Positions 1 to 9,899 of a stretch of DNA of 64,000 nt are shown piece by piece (position 1 is the stretch's first letter; each line of letters begins with the position of its first letter). The DNA lies in contig JAPFFF010000019.1 in the NCBI GenBank assembly GCA_039105265.1, forward strand, positions 744,001 to 808,000, written 5' to 3'. A model generated the notes under the pieces. The model was not told where the DNA came from, did no database searches, and worked only from the letters and a program-made list of their open reading frames with translations. Both the position numbers and the translations under genes were made by a program. The DNA comes from Tritrichomonas musculus (taxonomy: Eukaryota; Parabasalia; Tritrichomonadida; Tritrichomonadidae).

Positions 1-155
1 ATCTATTCCTTTTTTTTTAAGTAATATTATAAATAAAATGTAATTTCTGTTGTTAATTAAAATTTCAGATTTTAACCGATTCAAAAAGTTGATAAAAAGA
101 ACAAATATTTATTCAAATCAAAATTTTTTAAGTTTTCAAATTAAATTTTTACAAA

Positions 156-764
156 ATGAATGATGATGGTGAATATCTGTCTGATCTTTCGTCATCGTGT
201 GAAGAAGATGAGCAACTATCAAATAAAGTAAAATTACATCAGAGCAATAGTAACAATGATAATAATAATGATAATCAAAACAATAGTAATTATATTTATT
301 CTAATGATAATAATAATGATACCCATACTAATCGTGATGATATTTATCATACTATATATTCAATTAGTGCACGGGAAAGAGAACAGCTCGAATTAAAAGA
401 AGCCATTCGATTATCTCTTCTTGAATCGGGGAAAAATAATGTTATAATTCCAAAATATGAAGATAACTTCAATAGTTCTAGTAATTACCAAAACAAATTC
501 AATAGAAATAAATACGCACAAATAAAGAATCAATCTAAAAAGAGCAGGCATCATCATCATAAAAAACATAATGACGATGATAATGATGGAATTATGGACC
601 AAGAAGTATCAATTGAACAAATTATCCTTCAATCTAAGAAAGAAGAGGAGAGTACAAAAGCTATACGTGAGTATATCTCAAGTAAAGAAAATCTTCAATC
701 AACACTTAAAGAACTTCCAGGTGTTGATCCTGATGACCCATGTTTTTCTCAATTTTACGATTAA
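156..764 (+). CDS. UIM-containing ubiquitin-binding protein with Rpn10-like tail
   Basis: A 202-residue acidic, Asn/Asp-rich protein. Residues about 75-92 contain a ubiquitin-interacting motif: acidic lead-in, then LKEAIRLSLLES, with the Ala-x-x-x-Ser core of the UIM. A weaker UIM-like segment (IEQIILQSKKEE) lies near residue 153. The last 25 residues include LQSTLKELPGVDPDDP, which closely resembles the stretch after the UIMs of the proteasome subunit Rpn10/PSMD4 (LQSVLENLPGVDPNN in the human protein, from memory). There is no room for the Rpn10 VWA domain, so this is not Rpn10 itself. A His-rich run (residues 131-135) and poly-Asn tracts are low-complexity linkers. Binding of ubiquitin or polyubiquitinated cargo is inferred from the UIM. 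A separate adaptor is the likely reading; a gene fragment derived from Rpn10 is the alternative. The next gene lies convergent on the minus strand, 201 bp away. Confidence 0.7.
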   Translation: MNDDGEYLSDLSSSCEEDEQLSNKVKLHQSNSNNDNNNDNQNNSNYIYSNDNNNDTHTNRDDIYHTIYSISAREREQLELKEAIRLSLLESGKNNVIIPKYEDNFNSSSNYQNKFNRNKYAQIKNQSKKSRHHHHKKHNDDDNDGIMDQEVSIEQIILQSKKEEESTKAIREYISSKENLQSTLKELPGVDPDDPCFSQFYD

Positions 765-965
765 TTTTCTATCTTTTATATGTAAATCATGTTTTTTATA
801 TAAAAAAAATTTTATATGAACTCATTATACTTTAATAAGTAACACTCAAACATTTAAATTGAAATTCATCTAGACCAATAGATTCAAGTACTTGAATAAA
901 AACAATTTTTATTATAAAATACATACAAATATTAAATTTCGCAGTACAGAAAAAAAAAATAGTAA

Positions 966-3464
966 TCACCAAAAATCATCATTATGACCATCACCATCAA
1001 ATTTTAATTGGCCAAACATATCATCAGATGGTTCATCATCATCATTACTACTTTTATCATCAAGATTGTTATTTTGATCATCATCACTTTTTGGTTCAGT
1101 TGATAATTCATTATCTTGAGTTGGAGAAGCAGAAGATTTCAAAAGTTTATTACTATCCGAATCTGATTCATTTTCAGATAATGCAAGCGTGTGAGTAATT
1201 TCGCCTTCGCCATTATTATCACTTTTATCATCATCAAAATTATCAAAATTGTCATCATTTTCTTCTTTATTGCCAATATCTCTATCTTCTTCTTTCTCTT
1301 CTTCATCATTATGATTGGAGTTTATAGCTTGTTCGTTTTCGCTATTATTATCATCGTGAACTTCACTTTTATTATCAACTTTTTCAATTGAATCATTTGT
1401 GCTATTGTTATTAGATAGATTATCTTCATTGAATGCTGAAGACGATTGGCTAATGATAGATGAATCTAAATCACTTTTCTTAATTTCATTTTCTTTTACT
1501 TTTTCACTTTCATTTTCGGTTTTACTTTCTTTTTCTTTATCTTCTTCCTTATTTTCAAACTGACTTTCTTTTTCAAATTCTGCGATTTTTTTATCAATTT
1601 CAGCTTCATCAAAAGTACTATTTTTTGAGTTTGATATGTTTTCACTATCAAGTAATCGACGAAGGGATGAGTCAAGATTTGGCTGATTTGGACGTTGAGT
1701 TTGATCAGTAGATTGCTTTTTGTCGAAGATAATGGACTCTTCACCTTCTTCTTTTGTAATCTCTTCTGAATTCATGTTCAAATCTTCACCATCTTCTTTT
1801 TCTGAATGATGTTCTGTATCATTTAATTTGTCGCCAAGCGTTTCAATTATATTTGAGAGAGATTGCATTTTATCTTTTGAAATTGAATTAATTATATTAG
1901 TTTGTGAACCATTGTTGTCAACAGTTGATATGCTGCTATTTGATTTTTCCAATTCTAACTTCTGTTCTTCGTTACTATTAACGTTAATGTTTTTATCTTC
2001 TTCAGAATCATCTTTACTTATAGAATCGTTATTTTTAATGTCAATTTTATTATATTCGCTATTATCTGTTGGAGTATCAGTATTGGTATTTGAATTGTTA
2101 TCGGGTTCTGATTCATTAATATGCTTATCTGAGTAGTCTCTATTATTATAGTTTGTTACTTCTTCATCATTTTCACTGGTTTCTGGATCTTTAGTCTTAT
2201 TTGATAATTGTTGCATTTTTTTCCTTCTTGGATTTGCATGTGAATTCATTTCTTCATAATTATTATTTGATCCGTTAGAATTGCTAGTCCTGTTATGAAT
2301 CGATCTTCGTGATGAATTAATACTTGAAGTTTCTGGAGGATGAACTGCTCTTTTCGCTTTTTTTTCAGCTTTCTTTTTAGATGCACTAGAAATCATCATA
2401 TCAATTGTAGCTAATTCGTTCAATATTTTTTTCTTCTGTGATTGTTTAGAATTTGATGGAGAAGTAGAGCTCATGCTTTGCATTTCATCTTCAAAACTAT
2501 TTCTTTGTTTTTCCAACTTGAGAATCAGGTTATCTTTTTTGTCTTTTAACTCATTTAAATGTTTGTAAAGTTGAGCTATTTCATTTGATGACTCAGTCTG
2601 TGATCTTTTTTTATTATTTTCTTCGATCACTATACTTTTTCTTAATTGGGCAAGTTCTTCCTTTAATTGGTGATGCTCATTGACTTTTTCTTTCAATTTT
2701 TGTTTCAATTCATCATACCTGTTGACAATAACTTCCATTTGTTTATGATATTCTGTGCTAGTATAATCATCTAAAAGGGATTGAGCTTGCGATATTTTTT
2801 CGTTATAAACGAGAGAATCCTTTTGCAAACGCCGTAATTCGGTTTTATGATCAAATAACTCTGCGCGAAGGTCTGATATATTTCTTTGAGAGATAAGTTC
2901 TTTTATTTCGTATTCTTGATCAGATAATTCTTGACTTTGAAATCGCAATCTTACGATTTCAGCTGATAGTTCGGAATCAAGGCATGCCTTTCTAATAATT
3001 TTATCTTCAGATCGTTTCATTTTTAGTTTTTGATAATAAACTTGCTCTTGGCGATATCGAAGTTCGTCTCTTAAGAAACAGACTTTGTCATATAAATCAT
3101 CAACTTCATTTTTAAGCATATTTTTTTGTTGGACTAAAGGTAGTTCAGTAAAATAAAACTTTTGGTTTGGTCCAGTATCGATGCTTTTCATTCGAATATT
3201 ACTTTTGTCATTAGTTGTTCTGGATTTTTTGCCTTTTTTATTTTCTTTTTCTTTTTTACTAACGACAATACAAGATTTTAGTCGAGTATTTGAGTTTTTA
3301 GTATGCTGCCTAACAGTTTTTTTATTGCATTGATTTTCTTGATTTTGGGTATCTTCTTGCGTTTGTTTCCCTCCTCTGTCTCCAGATGAGTGAGAGGATT
3401 TTCTCATCCTCTCTTTATTCAATTGAAATTTTATATAAAAAAATTTTGTAAACGTATACCACAT
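966..3464 (-). CDS. long coiled-coil protein with acidic Asn/Ser-rich tail
   Basis: An 832-residue protein of unknown function. After a basic, Lys/Ser-rich N-terminus (residues 20-95), residues about 100-310 form a continuous heptad-rich coiled coil dominated by Leu, Glu, Lys and Gln. From about residue 380 to the end it is a low-complexity acidic tail of Asp, Glu, Ser and Asn, ending FDGDGHNDDFW. Such a layout is typical of cytoskeletal or scaffold proteins, but no family is recognised. Two starts are possible: Met1 at 3464 and Met20 at 3407. An initiator-like TCATTT lies 5 bases upstream of Met1, which favours the longer form, although residues 1-19 look like translated 5' UTR in composition. 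No transmembrane segment or signal peptide is clear. Confidence 0.75.
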   Translation of the reverse strand: MWYTFTKFFYIKFQLNKERMRKSSHSSGDRGGKQTQEDTQNQENQCNKKTVRQHTKNSNTRLKSCIVVSKKEKENKKGKKSRTTNDKSNIRMKSIDTGPNQKFYFTELPLVQQKNMLKNEVDDLYDKVCFLRDELRYRQEQVYYQKLKMKRSEDKIIRKACLDSELSAEIVRLRFQSQELSDQEYEIKELISQRNISDLRAELFDHKTELRRLQKDSLVYNEKISQAQSLLDDYTSTEYHKQMEVIVNRYDELKQKLKEKVNEHHQLKEELAQLRKSIVIEENNKKRSQTESSNEIAQLYKHLNELKDKKDNLILKLEKQRNSFEDEMQSMSSTSPSNSKQSQKKKILNELATIDMMISSASKKKAEKKAKRAVHPPETSSINSSRRSIHNRTSNSNGSNNNYEEMNSHANPRRKKMQQLSNKTKDPETSENDEEVTNYNNRDYSDKHINESEPDNNSNTNTDTPTDNSEYNKIDIKNNDSISKDDSEEDKNINVNSNEEQKLELEKSNSSISTVDNNGSQTNIINSISKDKMQSLSNIIETLGDKLNDTEHHSEKEDGEDLNMNSEEITKEEGEESIIFDKKQSTDQTQRPNQPNLDSSLRRLLDSENISNSKNSTFDEAEIDKKIAEFEKESQFENKEEDKEKESKTENESEKVKENEIKKSDLDSSIISQSSSAFNEDNLSNNNSTNDSIEKVDNKSEVHDDNNSENEQAINSNHNDEEEKEEDRDIGNKEENDDNFDNFDDDKSDNNGEGEITHTLALSENESDSDSNKLLKSSASPTQDNELSTEPKSDDDQNNNLDDKSSNDDDEPSDDMFGQLKFDGDGHNDDFW

Positions 3465-3465
3465 T

Positions 3466-3471
3466 AAATGA
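3466..3471 (-). promoter_or_regulatory. initiator (Inr)-like motif of the coiled-coil gene
   Basis: Minus-strand TCATTT fits the trichomonad initiator consensus TCA+1Y(T/A); the predicted +1 A is at 3469, five bases before the ATG at 3464. Trichomonad 5' UTRs are commonly 5-20 bases, so the spacing fits. The motif is short and can arise by chance in A+T-rich DNA. Confidence 0.45.
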
Positions 3472-4102
3472 AAAAACGATTTTTGTGCACTGCTCTTTTT
3501 AATATAAAATAATCATTAAAATAGATTAGAATAGGTTGAATTAAGGTTGTAATCATGGTGATATTTTACGTTTTTTGGTGATTTTTAAAACCCAGCTAAA
3601 ATGTAACCACATTTTTATTGATAAACTTTTTGTTTAAACATATAGAAAAATAATCTTTGTATATTAATCAATTTTTCAAAATTACGAGAATATTCTCTTA
3701 ATCACCTAGCAGTCATCCAAACAAGTCATATTTATACTTTTCTAATAAAGTGAAAAATCTGGGTTTTAATTACTTTCTACATGAAAGAACATAATTAAAT
3801 ATAAAAAAACATTTTTTCAAAACAATTCTGCTTTTATGAGATGTGTTTTTCCATCATAACAAATATTTCTTTATTACAAATAAGAAAGAATGGAGTTCTG
3901 AGTTTATTCTATTTCAAATCATTGACCTCAATTTAATTTGGGCTTTATTTAATTTTCAATAATTTTAAACTTATAAGTAATTACGCTCAAGATCAATTAT
4001 TAATAATACATTTGTCAAATTTTTCCGTGATGAGATTAATCTCATCAACTTTCTCATGTAAAAATTTGAGAAGTTATTTGTCCTTTTTAATAAATATGAG
4101 AG
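3472..4102. other. intergenic region between divergent genes
   Basis: A+T-rich spacer separating the coiled-coil gene (minus) from the BspA-like gene (plus). It should contain both promoters. I see TCAT-containing motifs near 4036-4060 (for example in ATCTCATCAACTTTCTCATG) but no convincing further gene, RNA or repeat. Confidence 0.6.
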
Positions 4103-6433
4103 ATGATAAAAGCACATAAATATGTTGAAGAAAAGAATGAGCTTTACAGTTCGCTTATTGAATTTCTAGAAAATTCAGATGTGTATATTGATGGGTTTAA
4201 GCATTTAATTCAAATCATTAATATTGAACAAATTGAAGGAAATCGAGAAGAAATTGAGCATTTTCTTTATCTAATACATCATATTTCTAATAATCACCAA
4301 CGTTCAAAATATTTTTTTCAAAAAATTTTCCAAATAATAGAATATTATAAAGATCAAATCAAGCGAACTTTTTCAAATATTGAAATTTTCAACATATTCA
4401 GAAGTAACAAACTGATTCTTCTTTTTCTTTTTGAAAATCGAATCATAAAGCTCGATGATCAAATATATCAACAAATCATTGATACAATTGAAGGCAATGG
4501 CAACCGATTCTGCCACTTTTTCTATCCTGAAATCAAAGAATTTCTTGGCTCAGAAAAAGTTAAAGACATTGAAAAAGAACTTTTTGAAGGTGATTCAAAT
4601 ATTTTCAATAACTTTGAGGAAAAGCGTCACAAAGGAGAGAATGACTCATACATTTGTTCATTAATTCGTTCTGATTCAGTTGAAGAATTTATTTCATATG
4701 TCAATCGAACAAATATCTATTTAAAAAGTGAAATAAAGCTTTCAATTTTTGAGAGCAATTCATTTTTAAGTCACAAAAATCCAACTTTGATTGAATATTC
4801 AGCTTTTTATGGGTCAATTCAAATTTTTCAATACTTGCAAATGAATAATGTTGAATTGAGAAGTGATTTGTGGTTGTATTCAATTCACTCCCACAATTCA
4901 GAGCTTATTCATCTCCTTGAATACAATAAAGTTAAACCGCCGGACGATAGATATGAAACGTGTTTTATTGAATCAATCATATGCCATCACAACGACATTG
5001 CCAATTACATAAAAGAAAAATTTTTGACGACTAATATGAATGATGAAATTTATTCATGCATTCTTCATTATCACAACTACGTGTATTTATCACCAGACTA
5101 TCAAAACGATGTTGTTTTCCACTATTTGTGTTATTATCATTATCAACAGCTCGTTAACTTAACTTATAAAAAGTCTGAATCTGCAAATATTTATGAAGCA
5201 ATTGAAAAAGTTGAAGATAACCGTTTTGCACACTCTAAATTGAAGAGAATTGTGATTCCATCATCGGTGAAGTCAATTGGAAATAAAGCATTCAATCGGT
5301 GTTCATCACTGACAAGCATTTCACTCTCGCCATTTATCGAGTCAATTGGCGACAATGCATTTAATCGATGTCTGTCATTGACTTCAATAACGATTCCGCA
5401 ATCAGTTAGGAAGATCGGCAATCATGCGTTCTGTGGCTGTTCATCATTGCAGAGAATAAAAATCCTTTCTTTTTTGGAGTCAATTGGAAACTGTTGTTTC
5501 AAAGACTGTTCGTCATTGATCCAAATAACAATTCCGCCATCTGTTGCATCAATTGGCGACTACGCATTCAGTGGCTGCTCGTCATTAAAGGGAATCACGA
5601 TTCCTTCCTCTGCAACAACGATTGGAAAATCTGCTTTTAATGATTGTTTGTCGTTGAAAAGAATCACGATTCCTTCATCAGTAACAACGATTGGAAAATC
5701 TGCTTTTAGTGGTTGTTCGTCGTTGAAAAGAATCACGATTCCACGAAGTGTGGATTCAATTGAAATGAATTCTTTTTGTCGTTGTGAGTCATTCAAGCAG
5801 ATCACGATTCCTTCCTCTGTGAAATCAATCTGTGATCATTCATTCAGTGGATGCTCATTGTTAAGAGAAGTTGTCATTCCATCTTCGGTTGAAATGATTG
5901 GAAATTATTCTTTCTTTTGTTGCAAGTCACTGGTGCAAATCACAATTCCTTCTTCTGTTGTCTCCATTGGAGATGAAGCCTTTTATAAATGTTCGTCATT
6001 GAATGAAATCAGAATTCCTTCTTCTGTGAAATTCATTGGAAAAAGTTGTTTCAATGGATGTTCGTTATTGACTTCGATTTCAATTTCTTCTTCTTCAATT
6101 GAATCAATTGAAATCAGTTCTTTTTATAACTGCTCATCGTTGGTTAAATTTGAAATCCCTTCTTCTGTGTCAGCGATTAAAGATTACGCTTTCGGCGGTT
6201 GTTCATCATTGAAGGAAATTGTAATTCCTTCTTCGGTGAAATCAATCGGATATTCCGCTTTTAATAAATGTTCGTCGTTAGTGATGGTTGAAATTCCTTC
6301 ATCTGTTGAATTAATTGGCGATTATGCTTTCAATGAGTGTGTCTCATTAAATAAAATTATAATTCCATCATCTGTGTCATCAATTGGAGAAAATGCACTC
6401 AATGGATGTCTTTCTCTTTATATAATAAAATAA
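4103..6433 (+). CDS. BspA-like leucine-rich repeat protein with DUF3447/ankyrin-type N-terminus
   Basis: A 776-residue protein of the large trichomonad BspA-like family. Residues 1-380 are alpha-helical and resemble the DUF3447/ankyrin-like region of trichomonad multigene proteins (for example NPTLIEYSAFYGSIQIFQYL near 230-250). Residues about 386-776 are seventeen tandem 23-residue repeats of the Treponema pallidum LRR (LRR_5) type, with consensus IPSSVxSIGxxAFxxCSSLxxIT; two units (8 and 13) are more divergent. The repeats would form a curved solenoid used in protein-protein contact. No signal peptide or C-terminal membrane anchor is visible, so this copy looks intracellular, unlike surface BspA members. 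The repeats run to the last residues without a capping domain. An out-of-frame ATG 8 bases upstream is ignored because only the 4103 start opens the frame. Confidence 0.93.
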   Translation: MIKAHKYVEEKNELYSSLIEFLENSDVYIDGFKHLIQIINIEQIEGNREEIEHFLYLIHHISNNHQRSKYFFQKIFQIIEYYKDQIKRTFSNIEIFNIFRSNKLILLFLFENRIIKLDDQIYQQIIDTIEGNGNRFCHFFYPEIKEFLGSEKVKDIEKELFEGDSNIFNNFEEKRHKGENDSYICSLIRSDSVEEFISYVNRTNIYLKSEIKLSIFESNSFLSHKNPTLIEYSAFYGSIQIFQYLQMNNVELRSDLWLYSIHSHNSELIHLLEYNKVKPPDDRYETCFIESIICHHNDIANYIKEKFLTTNMNDEIYSCILHYHNYVYLSPDYQNDVVFHYLCYYHYQQLVNLTYKKSESANIYEAIEKVEDNRFAHSKLKRIVIPSSVKSIGNKAFNRCSSLTSISLSPFIESIGDNAFNRCLSLTSITIPQSVRKIGNHAFCGCSSLQRIKILSFLESIGNCCFKDCSSLIQITIPPSVASIGDYAFSGCSSLKGITIPSSATTIGKSAFNDCLSLKRITIPSSVTTIGKSAFSGCSSLKRITIPRSVDSIEMNSFCRCESFKQITIPSSVKSICDHSFSGCSLLREVVIPSSVEMIGNYSFFCCKSLVQITIPSSVVSIGDEAFYKCSSLNEIRIPSSVKFIGKSCFNGCSLLTSISISSSSIESIEISSFYNCSSLVKFEIPSSVSAIKDYAFGGCSSLKEIVIPSSVKSIGYSAFNKCSSLVMVEIPSSVELIGDYAFNECVSLNKIIIPSSVSSIGENALNGCLSLYIIK

Positions 6434-6806
6434 AAATATACTTATAAACTTTTCTTATTTTTAAAGTTTTAATCTGTTTAATTTATAATTAATATTTTTA
6501 TGACATAATAGCTAATCATTAGTTTGCAACTTTCAAGAAAAAGTAATGAATTTTCACTTGTTTGATAGATATTATTTGGACCAGAAAAAAAAAGTAATGT
6601 TATTTTTTAAATAATAATAATTAATCCTAGAAAAGTTTGTGTTGATATCTTTTAAAGATGAAATCAACTATACAAGAAAAAATAATCAGCTCAAGAGTGG
6701 TTGATCTTGATTTATAATACAAGAAATTTAAAATATAGTTATTAATTATATATATTTATTAAAAATACAAACATAAAAAAAAAATATGAACTAAATCATA
6801 TATTTC
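6434..6806. other. intergenic spacer between convergent genes
   Basis: Contains the 3' ends of the BspA-like gene (plus) and BRCT gene (minus). It is A+T-rich with poly-A tracts; nothing else is recognised. Confidence 0.6.
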
Positions 6807-8414
6807 TTATTGGTTCAATGCTTCTAAAAACGGATCAACATCGTTATTTATCTGAATTTCAATATTCTCTTGATCAGCATCATAAGCAATATCTTTTGGA
6901 TGAAACTTGATTTTATCTCCTGATGTAGGTTGGGTATAAGATTCGAGTTCGTCAAAATCGATTTCTTTATGTTGAGTTTGAACTGTAGCCAAAGTTGAGT
7001 TTGTTGATCTTCCTTCGCATAAATTTGCGCTCTTTTTAATTCTTTGGCATATTTGATGGAAGTTAATGCTTATTGCATTCTCTTTAGGTTTATGTGAATC
7101 AAAATCGGGTAATATACCAGTTTTTGATAGCTCAATTAGCCAAGAAATGTTAACAATTGGAATTGAGTAGTCTTTTGAAATAGAAAGTAAACGATCTGTA
7201 GTATTTTCGGCGATAATAATATTTGCACGCTTAGAAAATTTGAAAAAAACCGTTGCACCAAACATTCGAAGTAAATCAGCATACTCAAGACGATTCTCTT
7301 CTTTTAGGTTGGATAGGAAAAATGAGCATCCCGTTACTCCTTGAATTTTAGTAGAAAAAGGAAATGGGGAAAAAGTTGGTGAATCATTTGGATCTATCAA
7401 TCTATTCTCCAAAACGCTCATAAAAAGCCAGCGAGGGGTAACAAGTGTTGATTTATTATTAGCTTGATCTCTTTTTGTATTCATTGTGAGAAAATAATCT
7501 GGTCTCTCTAAATATGAACCACTATGAGCAATAATTATGTCAATTAGCATTTTTCTATTTGGTAAATCCTTTGATAAACCAAATGATATATTTTGAAATA
7601 AATTGCTTTTTTCTTCGCCCATACACCACCAATTTAAAACAAAATTCTTAGGCTCCAATATGTTTAAATCTTCGCTGCGAAAAATCCATTCTGGCCTTAC
7701 AATTGGAACATTTTCAATAAGAGCAAGTTTTATTTTTTGTGTATCTGACAAAGTTTGTGCAATTAAAAATGTTGTTGATTTATCAAATTTATCCGACCAT
7801 TCTCCTCCGCATTTTCTGACAATTTCTGAGATCCTATTATTCTGTTTTGAAATTAAATCAGTCGATGTAAATTTGCAACCATAAAAAGGTAAAACTTGAT
7901 TTTGATTAAGAGGTACTTTAACTAAATTCGCAAAGCATTTGTCAATCCACTTGACTGTAACAACTGGAATATGAAGTGAAATAGCGGAATATACTTTTTG
8001 TGATGCGGTTCTTGCAGCAATTACTAATTTTATATCTTCTTGAAATAATTTTTGATATTTTCCACCAAGTAATATAACTTTTTTGGCTATTTCTTTAATT
8101 TCTCCTGAAGAAAATCCCGTTGATGTTATGCATAAATTAGAAAGACAAAAACTTATATATTGTTTTCCTGGAGATAAAAGATTAGAATCGCTTAATCCTC
8201 TTCGATTTATGTCAAGGAGACATTGATCTGAAATATAAAGCAATTTTGAAGAAAATTTGGAAATAACTTCATCAATTGTTCCAACATGTAATGTATCTAA
8301 ATCCCCTTCATTTGTAATTTGTGTTGCATCTTTATTGATTTTAAGGATAATATCTATAAATTCATTTATTCTAGAAGAAAATGCGGGTGAAATCCAAAAG
8401 TGTTTGAATTCCAT
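6807..8414 (-). CDS. multi-BRCT protein, TopBP1/Rad4(Dpb11)-like
   Basis: A 535-residue protein with at least three and probably four BRCT domains: about 84-165 (KQYISFCLSNLCITSTGF to VVTVKWIDKCF), 177-258 (LPFYGCKFTSTDL, then RKCGGEWSDKF and PIVRPEWIFRS), a weaker one at 262-345 (IIIAHSGSYLE to VTPRWLFMS), and 352-432 (VTGCSFFLSNL to PIVNISWLIEL). The Gly-Gly before the second strand and the buried Trp of the last helix, both BRCT hallmarks, are visible. Tandem BRCT proteins of this type (TopBP1, Rad4, Dpb11) bind phosphorylated partners in replication initiation and the DNA-damage checkpoint, in the nucleus. The C-terminal 100 residues are polar and may carry linear motifs (for example ELESYTQPTSGDKIKF). 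Assignment to TopBP1 specifically, rather than another BRCT scaffold, rests on domain number and arrangement. Confidence 0.8.
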   Translation of the reverse strand: MEFKHFWISPAFSSRINEFIDIILKINKDATQITNEGDLDTLHVGTIDEVISKFSSKLLYISDQCLLDINRRGLSDSNLLSPGKQYISFCLSNLCITSTGFSSGEIKEIAKKVILLGGKYQKLFQEDIKLVIAARTASQKVYSAISLHIPVVTVKWIDKCFANLVKVPLNQNQVLPFYGCKFTSTDLISKQNNRISEIVRKCGGEWSDKFDKSTTFLIAQTLSDTQKIKLALIENVPIVRPEWIFRSEDLNILEPKNFVLNWWCMGEEKSNLFQNISFGLSKDLPNRKMLIDIIIAHSGSYLERPDYFLTMNTKRDQANNKSTLVTPRWLFMSVLENRLIDPNDSPTFSPFPFSTKIQGVTGCSFFLSNLKEENRLEYADLLRMFGATVFFKFSKRANIIIAENTTDRLLSISKDYSIPIVNISWLIELSKTGILPDFDSHKPKENAISINFHQICQRIKKSANLCEGRSTNSTLATVQTQHKEIDFDELESYTQPTSGDKIKFHPKDIAYDADQENIEIQINNDVDPFLEALNQ

Positions 8415-8705
8415 TTTTTAGTTCAGACCGTTTACAATATTTGTATGAATTTTTCTTAAAAAAAAATCTTTACCCGTTTATCAAATATATCATGCCCAAA
8501 GTAAAAAAATAAAAAAATAACATAGAATTACAGTTTAATATTACTTTAATTTAATAACTAATTAATAAATTATGTTTTTTGAAGATTTAAAAATACCTCA
8601 AGATAACATCACATAACCAAATCAATCAAAATGGAATTGAATATGAATCCGTTAAAAAGTCGATGTTACTACTCTCTGTTCATATCTCACTTGATTTTCT
8701 AATAA
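8415..8705. promoter_or_regulatory. divergent promoter region
   Basis: Spacer of 291 bp between the minus-strand BRCT gene and the plus-strand charged-repeat gene. The plus side has TCACTT at 8687-8692 (predicted +1 A at 8689, 17 bases before the ATG). The minus side has TCATAC about 33 bases before its ATG. Both match the trichomonad Inr core. Confidence 0.45.
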
Positions 8706-9899
8706 ATGTCTCATAACTTATCCAAAGAGGATAAAGCGCAAAAAAAAAAGATCAGAAAAAGTCAGGAATCTGATATATTGGAGAAAGACGCATTAGAAGA
8801 TGTTCGTCGGCATGTCGAAAGATTCGTTCAAGAAGATAGGCAAGATGAATCTGACTTCATTAAGCATGAGGCATCTGAAGAAGAAAGGCGTAGAGTAAAC
8901 GAAGTTCAAGATCAAATGTCAGATGATTCAAGAAAAGAAAGAGAATCTGATAATATAAGAAGGGATGCATCAGAAGAAGAACGAAAGAGAATTGAAAAAG
9001 ACATTCAGGAAGCAATGGAAAATGATTCTGCTGGAAAGAAAGAAGAATCTGATTTAATTAAACGTGAATCAAAAGACGGGCAAGTGCGCAGGGTAGAAAA
9101 TGTCAAAAATCTCCCATCAGACGATTCTAGAAAAGCTGCTGAATCTGAAGACATCAAAAGAGATGCATCAGAAGAAGAAAGGAAGAGAGTGGAACAAGGT
9201 AATCGAGAAGCAATGAAAGATGATTCTGCTGAAAAGAAAGAAGAATCTGATTTAATTAAACGTGAATCAAAAGACGGGCAAGTGCGCAGCGTAGAAAATG
9301 TCAAAAATCTCCCTTCAGATAATGGTAAAAAAGAGCTCGAGTCAGAAGTTATGAAAAGAGAAGCATCAGAAGAAGAAAAGAATAGAGTTAAAAAAGATGA
9401 TCAAGAAGCAATGGCTAATGATAATCTAGAAAAGAAAGAAGAATCCGATTTAATTAAACAGGAAGCGAAAGAAGGACAAAAGCGCAGAGTTAGAAAAGTC
9501 AAAGATCTCCCTGATGGCTCTAAAAAAGATCTTGAATCAGAAGTAATGAGGAAAGAAGCTTCCGAAGAAGAAAAATCCATTGTTAAGCAAGGCAATAAAG
9601 AAGCGATTGAAAATGAAGCTGAAGGAAAGAAAGAAGAATCTGATTTAATTAAGCGTGAAGCAAAAGAAGGACAAAGGCGAAGTGTCAAAGGTGTTAAAAA
9701 ATTACCAGATACTACCAAAAAAGATCTTGAATCAGAGGTAATGATGAAAGAAGCATCTGAAGAAGAAAAATCTATTATTCAGCTACATAATGGCCGAGTA
9801 TTTAATGATGAAATATTTGAAAGAACCCAAGAGTCAGAAATATTAAGGCGCGAAGCTTCTGAAGAGGAAAGATTTGTAGCTTTAGCACAAGAAGTCTAA
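8706..9899 (+). CDS. highly charged tandem-repeat (coiled-coil) protein
   Basis: A 397-residue protein composed almost entirely of Glu, Asp, Lys, Arg and Ser. Its core is a repeat of about 66 residues in which two half-units alternate: KKEESDLIKRESKDGQ-type and ESExIKRDASEEERKRVE-type segments, each about 33 residues. Copies in the middle of the gene (around 9037-9110 and 9235-9308) are almost identical at DNA level over more than 60 bases, showing recent duplication or homogenisation. Hydrophobic residues are sparse (one Ile/Val/Leu every 3-4 residues), so a long single helix or weak coiled coil is expected. No domain is recognised; function unknown. An Inr-like TCACTT lies 17 bases before the start. 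Confidence 0.75.
   Translation: MSHNLSKEDKAQKKKIRKSQESDILEKDALEDVRRHVERFVQEDRQDESDFIKHEASEEERRRVNEVQDQMSDDSRKERESDNIRRDASEEERKRIEKDIQEAMENDSAGKKEESDLIKRESKDGQVRRVENVKNLPSDDSRKAAESEDIKRDASEEERKRVEQGNREAMKDDSAEKKEESDLIKRESKDGQVRSVENVKNLPSDNGKKELESEVMKREASEEEKNRVKKDDQEAMANDNLEKKEESDLIKQEAKEGQKRRVRKVKDLPDGSKKDLESEVMRKEASEEEKSIVKQGNKEAIENEAEGKKEESDLIKREAKEGQRRSVKGVKKLPDTTKKDLESEVMMKEASEEEKSIIQLHNGRVFNDEIFERTQESEILRREASEEERFVALAQEV

Noticed and set aside
1-155. Possible intron 3' end (AATTTCAG) before the first gene
   Set aside because: The trichomonad 3' splice motif ACTAACACACAG is absent, and the first ATG at 156 already opens a complete protein.
5191-5805. Minus-strand frames within the LRR region
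   Set aside because: Periodic mirror frames of the 69-bp LRR units.
9005-9718. Minus-strand Ser/Leu-rich frames
   Set aside because: Antisense shadows of the charged repeat protein.
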